This document shows, in pieces, positions 45,901 to 57,151 of a stretch of DNA of 64,000 nt. Within the stretch, counting starts at the first letter, position 1. Each line of letters begins with the position of its first letter. The notes beneath the pieces are model-generated. The model did no database searches, was not told the DNA's origin, and was given only the letters and a program-made list of their open reading frames with translations. Source of the DNA: Sambucus nigra. Lineage: Eukaryota > Streptophyta > Magnoliopsida > Dipsacales > Adoxaceae. The position numbers were made by a program, and so were the translations under genes. The stretch is taken from contig OX422211.1 of assembly GCA_949130495.1 (NCBI GenBank), forward strand, positions 533,854,017 to 533,918,016. Reading direction: 5' to 3'.

Positions 45901-47061
45901 AATCTTTCATTCACCCACATAACCATCATCCACAATATCTGCAGATCCATTATTATCAATAATTTGATAAGTAAATGATTTAAAATTATCATAGCTAAAA
46001 TTCCCTTTTTTTGTTGTCCATATATTAGATTCAGAACTATCGTCCCAAGTCTTAGTTAGGTGAGCTTTTGGCTTAAAGTTAGACTTATAGGTACATTTAT
46101 TTTCATAGTGCCTATACTCATGGAATTTGTTACATTGTATTTGAAAAGATCAACTTCAGGTCTAAATCTTTCGTGAGGTATTTTTTTCCATTTAACCTAT
46201 TAGGTAATTTCTCTTTCTTTTCAACATAGGTTTTTCTAAACTTAACAAATATTCTTAAATAATTATAAGGTTAATTTTCTTGTCTAGGGTTTCAATTCAA
46301 ACTTTTGCATTCTTGGTGTGCAAATCATTTAACTTTAATGATACACAAAGTTTGAGTTGAAAGTTTTCTTACCCTTACCCCTCAAACTTTTTTTAAGTTC
46401 CATTTCCATTTGAGCAATCCTAAGTTTACTACATAATAACTCAAGTGAGAGGTTAGGGTCAACCGTTTCTTCTAAATTATATTGCTTATGATAAGATATA
46501 TCAGTTAATCACCTGAGATTATTATACACATTATCCACATCAACATATTTAACACCATTAACAATTACTTTATTTATTACATTCGTTAATATAAAGTAAA
46601 CTCAATGTTATTTATAATCATAGTGTTAAATTATTGTATAAGCATTTGAGTTTTAGTAACTTATCACCCCATGACCAACAACCATCTTGTTTAAAGAGTT
46701 TTTAGATGCGGAACAAGAAAATATATGTTTGAATTTTGTTTTAGTTATAACCACATGTATTATTTTTTTCCCTTAATTATTATAATCTGAGAATTATTTT
46801 TCTTCACTGATACACTCAGGGATAAGTTTCTTAATGATAATTGCATTATCAATAGTGCATTCTCTAATAGACCTTGGGATGAAAGGAATCAACGTTACTT
46901 TTCATTAAGCAAAATTGGTTTCTTAACATTATTTGTATTTTCACTAGTGAAATCTCCAAAAGACCCTGGGATGAAAGCAATCGTCTTTACTTTGCATGAA
47001 GTAAAATTGGTACCATCGAATGTAGGAGGATAATTGAGATTTCCATTTCGATCATCCATTG
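45901..47061 (-). pseudogene. Copia-type gag remnant
   Basis: Minus-strand remnant of a Ty1/copia gag. It starts at an ATG near 47061 with M-D-D-R-N-G-N-L-N-Y-P-P-T-F-D-G-T-N-F, the usual start of plant copia gags ('PPxFDGxNFxxWK'); the Trp has become Cys. The nucleocapsid knuckle is at 46093-46135 (C-N-K-F-H-E-Y-R-H-Y-E-N-K-C), one Cys of CCHC being lost. The middle is broken by stops. An internal tandem duplication lies at 46829-47010. No protease, integrase or RT remains in reach, and no primer-binding site is visible to the right. Confidence 0.72.
46829..47010. repeat. 91-bp tandem duplication inside copia gag
   Basis: Units starting at 46829 and 46920 share TTCTTAA, AGACC(T/C)TGGGATGAAAG and AAAATTGG at the same spacing, with many substitutions between them. 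Confidence 0.8.
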
Positions 47062-49130
47062 TAATGAGTTAAGGGGAGTAGCATCATTTTTTAAAAAAAA
47101 ATCAATTAATAACCTAATGGCTCTTATAATATGATAATACATTTTATAGAAAATTAACTCACAAAAAGAATTTGTAGTGTATTATCCCAATATCCAATGT
47201 GAACATCCACTTCAATTGATTGATTGAAATTTTTGGAAATTATACATATACACTCCATAAGATGTAATAACCATAATTTTTATAAAGTGACTAAATGATA
47301 TTTACGCGTATTCCTAGGCTTATCTTAAAATTTTTATGGAAAAATCAAACATGCAAGAGTTTGCATGGGTTTTATATAAGTTATAGGGTGCACACATGGG
47401 TTCTAATGTCGCATACATCACATTTTATGATAATTATAGGATAAAGTTGGTTAACTAGAACACGGTATTCTTAAAGGTGATAAATACATTTTATACGTAA
47501 AGTTCTAACGAAAAAGTTTTAAATAGGTTTAGCCAAGTTTGATAAAATTTTAGGTCATTTATTATGAAAGTTGCACAATCTTGTGTATTAAAGGAATTAA
47601 TTGACATAATGTTATTATGTATTTGGGATCATTGTGTTAGGGTGTGAAAATATTATGGTTTAAATAAAAAAGGGAATAAAATCTTTCTAGCTTTTAAAGG
47701 TTTGGGTTTATTAAGGGTCAAAGTATGAAGTTTGGAATTTGGGAGTCCCACATTTTTTAAGTCCCAAGGTGAATAGAGATAAGAGAGCATGTGTTAAGTT
47801 TTAACTCTGAGGTATTTAAGATGAGGATGGGACGGGTGAACCGTGCATAACAAAAAAAAATGGGGTTAGGGAACCCGTTATAGTGGGTGTACATGCTAAT
47901 ATAGCAGTTTTACACACTGCTATAATGAAGTGAAGTGGGAAACTAGTAGTTCCAATTTGTTATTATGGGTTATTAGCTTTTGATTGGGCATTTAAAGTTC
48001 TGTCAAACCCCTATTGGCTAAGAATATAAACATTACCCCCTTATCCCATTATCCTTTTACTTATATTCGGCCAAGACACAAATTTAAGGGTTTAGCTCCT
48101 CTCATCTGAAGAGATTAAGATACTCTTCTGAGCTCGAAACACACCTAAAATTTTCTTTCAAGAAATAGAAAACACACCATTTTTACCTTAAAACCAACAT
48201 TTGAGCGATATATCTTTAGTATTTTTTTTATCCCAAAACACAATGGTTTGAGCGATTATTTTGGTGGTGCAAGCATATTATTTTGAAGGTGTTATTGGGG
48301 GCTTTTTTTTTAGTACTCTTGAGTTATTTTTTTAGATTTTTTATTTGAAGTATGTATGAAGATTGGAGGCTGGATCTAAATGGATTTTGATATTTATTTC
48401 AAGGAGGACTTTCATGAAAGCTTTGAGAGCTTGGCAACTTATTTAAGTCTACCTTTGGAGGTGGGGATTGCCTTATTCTGAACCTTGTTTCCATCATATT
48501 TGAACTCATTGAGGAGGATTTTTTACATATTTATTATTTTCAAAATGTATATATGCATGTTAATATATTTTTGCAGGTATTCACATAAAATATTTCACTT
48601 GCTACCTCAGTGTTAAGATTAATATTTCCATGGTAGTAAATGAAAACATGGGATAAAGTTGTTTGAATAGTTTTCTTACAAATTTCAAAATATTAGACAT
48701 GAATATTTTGTGAAAGTAAAAAGTGAAGATGCTATTATTTCATGTGGAAAATGTGTTATTTCAAAGTAAAATAAAAAGGTAAAAAAGGTCGACATTTCAT
48801 GTGAAAAGTGTTGGAATATGGCACTAGTTAAAATGTGGGCTAAACGAGAGTGGTGATATTGAAATGAAGCTTCTTATGAAAATATTGTCTAAATCTTTTC
48901 AAAGCATTAATGGCATAAGAACAGTAAATTTCCAAAGTGAAGAAGGCTATAAAAATGTATCTTAACGTTTAAGGGGGTGTGATGTTGAAAATTGGTAAAA
49001 TAAGGGTTCAAATGACAATTGTTAAATGTTGGTAAATTTTTGATGATATTATAAAGTAAAACATGATTTTGAATTAAATATGAAAGGAACCCTAAGTCAC
49101 GTGAAAATTAAAGTTTTTACTACAAGAATG
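47062..49130. other. Unassigned AT-rich region, possibly an old LTR
   Basis: No coding signal. TGTAATAACCATAATTTTT at about 47264 resembles LTR starts of the families here, and a leader-like stretch with CATCTGAAGAG lies at 48100-48140, but no matching second copy exists in the window and no right boundary was found before the C LTR at 49131. Confidence 0.35.
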
Positions 49131-49378
49131 TGTAACACCCCGTATTTTAATTAATTGACTTTAATTAATTTGGAGGAAAATAAAATCTTGGAGTTACTAG
49201 CCTTTAAGAATTTAACTTGGTTTATTTTTCAATCGGGAATTAATTTGGGTCTTTTATAAAAAGGTTATGAGGTTTTTATTTAAATATTTAACTGGCAGGT
49301 GCATATTTCGTTTGCTAATGTATTTTTAATAGATAATTAAAGTCTGATTTTAAAATATTTAATTTAGAATTTTGGGGG

Positions 49379-49455
49379 TCGTTCAAACGACCTCACATGG
49401 CGTTCGAACGACGTTGCATGAGTTTGAATGACAGGTGTACTCATTCGAACGACAG
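49379..49455. repeat. TTCGAACGAC palindrome cluster in C LTR 1
   Basis: Four GTTCGAACGAC-like sites (GTTCAAACGAC, GTTCGAACGAC, GTTTGAATGAC, ATTCGAACGAC) within 80 bp. Equivalent clusters are at about 57399-57460 and 60315-60395. Confidence 0.87.
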
Positions 49456-50581
49456 GGGCGGTGGATGGATGGGAGACTCCTAATTGTGTTTTAACTCTTT
49501 AACCCTTTAAATACTACACTAATACTGGGCTAGGACTTAGAAAATAACTTTTCTCTCTAACTTTCTCCCGAAAGCTTTTCAAAAAATATTTCCTCTCATC
49601 TTCAACCCCTATCCCCAACTTTTAATAACTTTTGAAGACTCAATTGGTGTTTTCTCAAGAGGAGTTCAACATTCTATTCATATTTTGATCCAACTAACCG
49701 TAGGCATGAATACTCTATTATTTTCCTTTTGTATTATGTGTTTTAAGTGTTTCCTAAACCTTAATTTAATGTTTTCTTAAAATCAAATAGCAATATAATT
49801 AGAGAAAGTGGACATATAAAACTTGGGGCTATTTTTATGAAATCCTTTAATATGATTAATATTCATAACCCTTGGGTGCGTAGGATTTATGAGCGGATAT
49901 TAGGTTTTATTGGTGTAAGTTGCATGTAGAAAAACTCCAGTTTTGAAATAAATGAATTTGGGGGCGTATAATTCAGGTAATTTAATGAAATTGAAATTTT
50001 GTTGTATAAGTGATGAAACCTCGGTGTATTTAATTTCAAATAATTATATGAGATTAATTTGGGTGTTTATGACGATGAGTTAATTAAATTAAGATTTAAT
50101 TGAATTGGACTATCATGCGTAGTTTGGTTCGTTGAATAATTATGATCAGTTTGTGTGACTTATTGGTATTATTTAATTTCTTTTGTGATGAAGGGTAGTT
50201 GGTTAGATTTTCTCTCCCTATATTTTGGGATGCCTTCTAGGTATGGGACTAGTGCGTAGGCCTTTTGATGATTTACGCCTACTAGGTATAGGACTAGTGA
50301 GGGTAGATTATTACGAATTCGTTATGTCGGGGTGGGATGATTTTTGTCACTTTATCGTCGTTATGCTAGCCTAGGCATGAGACTAGATCGAGGTTTATGT
50401 CAAAAATTCATCCTATACTTAAGGTAAGACGTATTGATAACTTGGGGACCCTTAGGTATGGGACTAAGGGATATTTTGAGGATCTCACATCGATTAATAG
50501 GGTGGGGTAATTTGAAATTGTGAATTGAGAAATTGAGAATTAATAGTTAAGATAATAAAAAGAGTATTGAAATATATTGGT

Positions 50582-50705
50582 GACATAATCAGCGAGGGCT
50601 GACAGTTTAAATGGTCCAGCCGACATTTTATGTCGTGTCATGTGTGGAACCTCGTCAATCAGCGAGGGCCGACTGTTTAAACGGGCCAGCCGGCGTTTTG
50701 ACGAG
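50582..50705. repeat. Two hairpin repeats in C LTR 1
   Basis: Unit 1 arms GACATAA/TTATGTC (50582-50588, 50628-50634); unit 2 arms CTCGTCAA/TTGACGAG (50651-50658, 50698-50705). The shared core is ATCAGCGAGGGC. Homologous to the repeats in LTR B; unit 2 arms differ from B by a compensatory base-pair change. Confidence 0.9.
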
Positions 50706-51479
50706 GGGATGTGTATTTTGGTGGAGAAATCACCCGAGGCAGGAGGACCGACATAATAAAAATTGAGGATATAAAAAAAGTTGGTTAATTTAATTAAATT
50801 AACATCGTAGGACTTGGGAAATTAAAATCATATTGGTGTGTCTTTTTAAATGGTGATTTCTGCAGGTTGTTATTGATTTATATCTATCACGTTTAATTAT
50901 CTCGTTTAATTTAACATACTCTATTGTGATATTTATTGCGTATAATGCTACTGTCTAGATTCAAGGATCCTATTTGAGGGGAGTAGTGTGTATTCATGCT
51001 CGGGGCTCTGACCTCGTGCGTTGACTAACTTTTCCATGATAAGTTGTGGAGAAGCTGCATAGGCTTAGCGGAGTTATCATTTGGAGGTGCATCTGGAGTT
51101 ATTCATTTTATTCATTGTTTAGTTAGACTTTCCTTTTCAGTTGTATTTAATTATGACACTTCATTTTATTTTTATTAGGCCATTCGATTCCAAAGTTGTT
51201 TAGAGGATTTCAGTTGGTTTAATCAGTCGGTTGTTATTCAGATTTTAGTTAATCATTATTGGAGATTGGATTTATTCAGAGTTTTAGCATGTAATGGGTC
51301 TTTTATCACGTAGTTGTTTATGATCATTTAAGATTGATTTAATTTTTTATCTTATGGAATGATTTATTTATTTCTCATATCTGTCTCATGCTAAGAATGG
51401 TATTTATTTAGTTCACGTCCGACATAATTCGGTGGCGGTAGCTGGCCATCCCGTCTGTCGAATTGCGCGGGGTGTGATA

Positions 51480-51865
51480 GATGGTATCAGAGCATGGTCT
51501 TAGGTGTCGTAGGTTGTGAGTCGGTTTAACTTCTGCGTTATCGAACATTGATTCCCTTTATTGATTCGTACTCCTTAAGGTAGAGGGTCTAGCATACGTG
51601 TTAGATGTGTTTCTTGGAGATATATAATTTTGTGTTAAAGACGTTGTAGACATTGAGTTTAGAATTAGTAGGCTTGATGTGATGATACTTAGAGTTGATT
51701 TTGGAGCCGATATTTATTTAGAAGATCATTAGTATTAATTTTGGGTATGTCTTATATCGATGCAACGATGTGATTTGATTTGAGGATTTATGTATTCCGA
51801 AGATTATCGGATATAAAATCTAGTGGTGATTTGCGAGAGCGTGTGGTACGCCATTACTTTCATAG

Positions 51866-51916
<51 letters not shown>
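51480..51916 (+). mobile_element. Family C internal region 1, left part
   Basis: Primer-binding site TGGTATCAGAGC at 51482-51493, then sequence collinear with 59483-59880, ending in a (TA)n run (51867-51916) where the Helitron-like insertion begins. Continues at 57001. Confidence 0.88.
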
Positions 51917-51917
<1 letters not shown>

Positions 51918-51928
51918 TAGTGGAATGT

Positions 51929-51946
51929 CCGTGCCTGAAGGCACGG
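51929..51946 (-). terminator. Helitron-type 3' hairpin
   Basis: Stem CCGTGCC/GGCACGG with TGAA loop, 8 bp from CTAG: the position and size of the hairpin that ends plant Helitrons. Confidence 0.65.
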
Positions 51947-52109
51947 CAAAAATTTCCAAGATACATAAACATAAAAGTGCGAAAATGTCCAAAATAGATA
52001 ATTGCAAAACGGAAAAAATTTTATTCCCCAAAGTATTGAATCGTGTATAAGTAATCATGGACTCTTCCGTGTGATTCTTTTACTTGGGTAGTGCTATAAG
52101 TAAAAAAAA

Positions 52110-52400
52110 ATATTTCAGGCTGTGTTGGATTAGGCCATTTTAATTTTGGTTGGGTTCATTTTTCGTTAAAAGAACATTGTGTTGTGCTGCTTTTACTTAG
52201 GTAATGTTCGTGATTGGTAAACAAATAAATATTTGATGCCGCGTCTTGTCGTATCATTTTTATTTTGATCAGGTTCATTTTTGGTTTGAAAAACCTTCAT
52301 TTCATGTCCTGTCATTTTTATTTTCATTGGATTCATTTTTGGTTTGAAAAAACATTTAGTGTTGTGCCTCTATTACTTGTGTAAATAATAATAAATGTTT
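52110..52400. repeat. Internal repeats of the insertion, left group
   Basis: Repeated phrase CATTTTTATTTTGATCRGG followed by TTCATTTTTGGTTTGAAAAA and GTGTTGTGC, at least three times. The same phrases recur at 54700-55075. Confidence 0.8.
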
Positions 52401-53294
52401 TATAAACAATAGAATATTTTGTATGAATTAAAAATTGACTTTTAAGATTTTAATTTTTTAATATAATAAATAATTTTATTTTAAAAAATATTAAGAATTT
52501 TAGCTAAAACCTTACCATCACTCCACCATGCCACAAATTGTTTTTGGCAAACTCGTACATGTTAGCTAAAAAAATCAAACTCTTAAAGTATTATAATCGA
52601 AACCTTTCAAAATTATTGTCAAAACTCTAATAAATTATTATTTAATTTGAAGCCCACTCAACCTGTCATGAAACTTGCAGAACATATATCCCAAAAAGTT
52701 TTCTTGTATTGCGCAATTACGAATATTAGGGGAAAAAATAATATTTAGCAGCTACCGAATAGTGTAAATAACAACAAAAGAAGTATTTTTTTCAGATCAT
52801 AAACCCCACAAAAATAACAAAACAATGTAGTTTGGATTTTTTTCAAATAACGTAAAAAAAATTAAAACGAAGGGTACTTTCAAATTTGTTTTAAAATTTT
52901 GTATAAAATTAAAAAAAAAAAATCAAAAATTGTTTCATCTATGTATATTTAAATTGTATGCTGTTTTATTATGTTTTTCTAAAGTGTAGTATTTAAAAAA
53001 TTGTCAAAAACAGTAAAAATATCAAGTACAATTTATTTTGCACGTTAATAGAAAATAAAATTAAAAAGTATTTTGTGCGTTATTAAAAAAACGTACATTA
53101 ATATAAAATGTTTTGCATATATAAAAACATTTTGTATATTAGTTTGTATGTCACGATAGTCGTATATGGCATGAGTTTTAAACATATACGCAATGAGTGT
53201 GAAAATAAAATATAAGATACAAATGAATGTAACTCCAAATAATTTAAATCCAAAAACTTAATATGTCAATGAAGAAGGGATTTGATGTAAAGAC

Positions 53295-53460
53295 CTTTAA
53301 ATGGACAGATGCAATCTTGCATTGGATTCTCATCACATATGCAAATATCTTATTGCCCATTCCAAGGTCATCTATGAAAAAATTACCGACAACCCTTTTC
53401 TTTGGCCACTGACGCAAGCTATTCAAAGTGCAAGGAAAGCCAGCATTGCAGTCTACGTCT
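53295..53460 (-). pseudogene. Exon-like fragment, possibly a captured host gene piece
   Basis: Minus-strand open stretch reading D-V-D-C-N-A-G-F-P-C-T-L-N-S-L-R-Q-W-P-K-K-R and then G-N-F-F-I-D-D-L-G. Its codon content looks protein-like compared with the surrounding AT-rich DNA. It is preceded by an acceptor-like ...TATTAG and followed by an AAAG|GTCTTT donor-like site, so it may be one exon. I do not recognise the protein. Capture of such fragments is typical of plant Helitrons. Confidence 0.4.
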
Positions 53461-54699
53461 AATACATTATCACATGTAATAATTGTATTGTTTATAATTA
53501 AAAAAATGTGTTTAACGGTCTTTTATAAATAACTAAAACTGTAAAGCATTTTATTTAAAATTATTTTTTTTTGTGTGTAAAAATAAAATTATATTAAAAT
53601 AGCTATTAATATTATTTTATTAAAAATAATTTTTTTTTGTAGCATATATCAAATAGTTAAAGTGTCCGACCATTATATTGATGGTTGTAAATTTTTTTAA
53701 ATATTGACGTACGTTAAATATATATTTCTTTATATAAAAATATTTATATGTTTCTATAAAATATATTTTATATATATATTCTCGAGTATCTAACCATTAT
53801 TTTTTTTAAGCCTTGGGTATTTTCCTTTATTAAAATTTTGGAAAGATAAAACTTTGGAAAAATAAGCCTCGAGCTACGCTTTTCGTCTATTCAAAGCTTT
53901 TGACTTTATGACCACTTAATATACTATTTGGATTCTGATTTTATAACCACCTCGAGCCACACATTTTCATATATTTAATATATATATGCTTCATTTATAG
54001 ATACATGAAATCTCCTTTTGTCAGTTATAAATTGTTTTGATACTATCTTCCTTGGTCCCACTTAAAATCTTTATCTATCTTTTCTTTATTTGTATAACTT
54101 TTCTATACAACGATTGTGCCAATATCTTTTTGCAAGGGCATATATTTTAAACTTTTGTTTACAACTGTTACCCACTTTGACAATTCAAAATCTTTCCATA
54201 TCTTTTACCTTCAAAATTACCATGTATGCCTGTTGTGCAAGATTGCATAAACACAAAATCTAAAAATTAAGAGATAAAACACACCAAAAACCAAGGATGC
54301 AATATTTTTGTTAGAGGTTAAAATATAATTGTCAACATTGTATTGTCGTCTACAAATAAATACATTGTTAATTTTCAACTAATCGAATCAAGTGTTTTTA
54401 ATGTGAGTTGTGTAAAATTATTGGGACAATTAATCTACAATTCATGATAGCAAGGGATTCATCCATCCAAAGATTAAGTTTTTTAAGATTGACATTCGTC
54501 AGTTACTAAAATTGAAGATAATAACCCATCTTGGATCAAGGTAGCAAAATTTAATTAATTAATTAAACATACCTTTTTATAACTACTATTATAACAATTT
54601 TACCTTTCAACATAGGTAGTAGGCGGGGTGTGAAAACCATTACAAATTCTTTTTTTATTCTTAACAATTAACCTTTAGAAATACAAACTAAACACACTG
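53461..54699. other. AT-rich body of the Helitron-like insertion
   Basis: Very AT-rich, no open frame of note and no RNA gene seen. Confidence 0.5.
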
Positions 54700-55075
54700 T
54701 ATACTTGCATGTCATTTCGTATCATGTCATTTTTATTTTGATCGGATTCGTTTTTTATTGTAAAAATATTTTGTGTTGTGCCAATTCTCCTTAGACAGTT
54801 CGTTATACATAAAAAAATATATCATGTCATGTCTTGACATTTATATTGTGCCAATTTTATATTTCATGTTGTACCATGTCGTGTCATTTTTATTTTGGTC
54901 GAGTTTGTTTTTTGTTTAAAAAAAACATTTTATGTTATGCGGCTTTTACTTGATTAGAATTCGTAATTGGTAAAAATATATTTGATGTCCTGTTGTGTTG
55001 AATTTAGTTTGACATATTTATTTTGACAGGATTCATTTGTGGTTAAATAAACATTTTGCATTATTTTTTTAAGAA
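54700..55075. repeat. Internal repeats of the insertion, right group
   Basis: Three or four decayed copies of the CATTTTTATTTTG(A/G)TC...GGATTCGTTT...AACATTTTGTGTT phrase also seen at 52110-52400, 2.4 kb away and in the same orientation. Confidence 0.78.
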
Positions 55076-56997
55076 TAAATAACAATAAAAATAAAATAAA
55101 TTTCCTTTCTCAAAGACTTTAAATAAAACTCCCCTAAGAAATTTTATGGTTCAATATCCTACACACGACCAAAATCTGAATACAATCACGTCAACCTCTA
55201 CGTCCATATGGCCTATATCATACAAATTCCTACAGGGTTATCAAAAAGAAACAAATCAAGTTAAAACAACATTTATCCACCCATATTCTAACATAATAGT
55301 GATAAAACTATATAACTAAATTCATAATCTACATAACTAAATTTACTGCTCGTGAAATGAAATATGGTAAAATGTGCTTGAACCCAGACTCCTTCACCAC
55401 TTTTATCAATTTGGCCCATTACTGACCTCGTATCATCTGCATGACCGAACACAAACATCCTTCTTATGTTACAAAAAAAATGTTAAACAAAGAGATATAT
55501 GGCTTCCAAAAAGAAAAATCCGAAAATTGGTGAGATGATTAAACCTCAATTAAATCTAAAAAAAAATTAACCTTCATTATGATTCGGAACCTTAACTATA
55601 TCCATATTTTGAACTAAACAACCGTACATCTTAATTTGTGTCGAAGAAGCTGCTGAAAAAATAAAACACGTCCCATTTTTAACCATGATTTAGAACTAAA
55701 AACATACAATACTTTTTTTCAGATCATAAATTAAAAAAAGAAAAAAAACAGAGTACACCTGAAATTAAATCCTCAAACTGAAATAATTCAACTCAAAACA
55801 CACATCAAAGATAGATGAATCTAGAAGAGATAAGAGGAAAGTTATAAACTGAAATCATAATAAAATGAAAGTTATGGAATGTTGGTGAAAATACATATCC
55901 AAAAATAACAAAAAAACCCAAATCTTCTTGTCGACGGCTCAACTAATCGAAACAGTCTGCGAGCTCCATGGTGGTGACGATGGTTTATCGTCCCAGATCT
56001 ACTTGGTAGTGGCAAAGATGAGTTACCAGATCTCGTCCATGGTATTTTCTCATCCCGGATCCGCTCGTTGGTAGCGGAGATGAGTTCTCGTCCATGGTAT
56101 TTGCTGATGCAGTGTAGAGGACACCCTCAAAAAATATAAAAAAATCAGCAAAAAAAATTTAAAAATCAGTGAAGAAGAAAACTACTGTAAAGCCAAAACC
56201 ACTGTAACAAATACTGTAAAGCCAAAATCAGGGCCTCAAATTTGCTGACATTTCTTCTGGTATGTCGTGTTGTAACTTGTGAAGCCAAAACTACTGTAAC
56301 AGATCTTCCCCTGTTGTAAAACCAAAACTAAAAATGCATAATGAGAATCATATCAGAGCATGGAGATAGAGAAATATAATTCAAATCATCTCAGAGCATG
56401 GAGATAGAGGAATACCATTCAACGCAAAAATTGAAAAAAAAACAATGGAACATTAGATCATGTACATTCAACGCAAAAACTATTTTAGATCGTGTACAAT
56501 CTTCGAACCTTGTCTATCTACCATCCAGCTACACCAGTTGTGCTGCCGGCTCCACTGCAGTCAAAGAAAGAGAGAGGTACGGTGGTGCTTCGTGTTCTGG
56601 GTTTTTTTTATAAGAAAGGAAATGGTTATTTTAGAGAGAGAAATTGGGGATGAAAATGTGAGTGAGTGAAAAACTATTTGGTGAGGGAGACAAAGTTATA
56701 GTACGAAAAAATTCAAATTAAAGTGAAAATTATGACAGCTAGGTGAGGTGGTACTTGAGTTCTTAAATTTAACAACCCGTGCCTAAATCAGACAACCCAT
56801 GTGAGGGTATTTGAAACAAAAATTACTATATTGCCCAAAAGGAATCGTTTATGTGGCAACATAATTTACTATTGGAAGCAGGGTTAAAAGAGGAAAATGA
56901 ATCAAAACAATCTCAACCATTGGATCGTTGCATTGTTGACCAAATCAGGACCCCTAATTAAGTTATCATCTTATTGAATAGTGCCATATATTCTACT

Positions 56998-57000
<3 letters not shown>
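55076..57000. other. Right part of the Helitron-like insertion
   Basis: No gene identified. A short duplication around 55970-56105 shares GATGAGTT and CTCGTCCATGGTATTT, and another at 56343-56510 shares TCAGAGCATGGAGATAGAG and CATTCAACGCAAAAA. The GC-richer patch at 55920-56110 differs from the surroundings and could be a further captured fragment. A 71-residue open frame at 56398-56613 spans the duplication and is not convincing. Confidence 0.45.
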
Positions 57001-57035
<35 letters not shown>

Positions 57036-57151
57036 TTGTTGTTCGTGGGGGTAGGTGTGAGTAGAATTGGGTGTATGGGCGCCTAATTATCATATTCTAT
57101 GGGTAGGCATATGTGATCCTTATTTTCTTTTGCGCGATTTACGCGTTGATG
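57001..57151 (+). mobile_element. Family C internal region 1, right part
   Basis: Resumes in (TA)n, then GTTGTTCGTGGGGG and onward collinear with 59890-60017, but the last 50 bp or so before the LTR, including the polypurine tract, are missing. Confidence 0.85.

Larger units (their letters stand above)
49131..51479 (+). mobile_element. Family C LTR 1 (2.35 kb)
   Basis: Begins TGTAACACCCCG, ends GGGGTGTGATA (CA end mutated to TA), followed by a primer-binding site at 51482-51493. It is related along its length to the LTRs of B (for example CTAGGTATGGGACTAGTG). The TTCGAA-type palindrome cluster is at 49379-49455 and hairpin repeats at 50582-50705. A possible left TSD is GAATG (49126-49130), but its partner is lost. 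Confidence 0.9.
51917..57000 (-). mobile_element. Helitron-like insertion in the (TA)n tract (5.1 kb)
   Basis: Comparison with 59483-60066 shows that 5.1 kb was inserted into the (TA)n of C internal region 1, with no clear duplication beyond TA. The left end fits a Helitron 3' terminus on the minus strand: a 7-bp perfect hairpin (CCGTGCC-TGAA-GGCACGG, 51929-51946), an 8-bp spacer, then CTAG (51917-51920) next to T. The right end (AAGGAGTAGAATATATGG on the minus strand) lacks the canonical TC start. No Rep/helicase gene is seen, so it would be non-autonomous. It contains an exon-like fragment and internal repeats. Confidence 0.62.

Noticed and set aside
47264..49130. TGTAATAACC start considered as a further LTR element.
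   Set aside because: No second copy, right boundary, primer-binding site or TSD could be found in the window.
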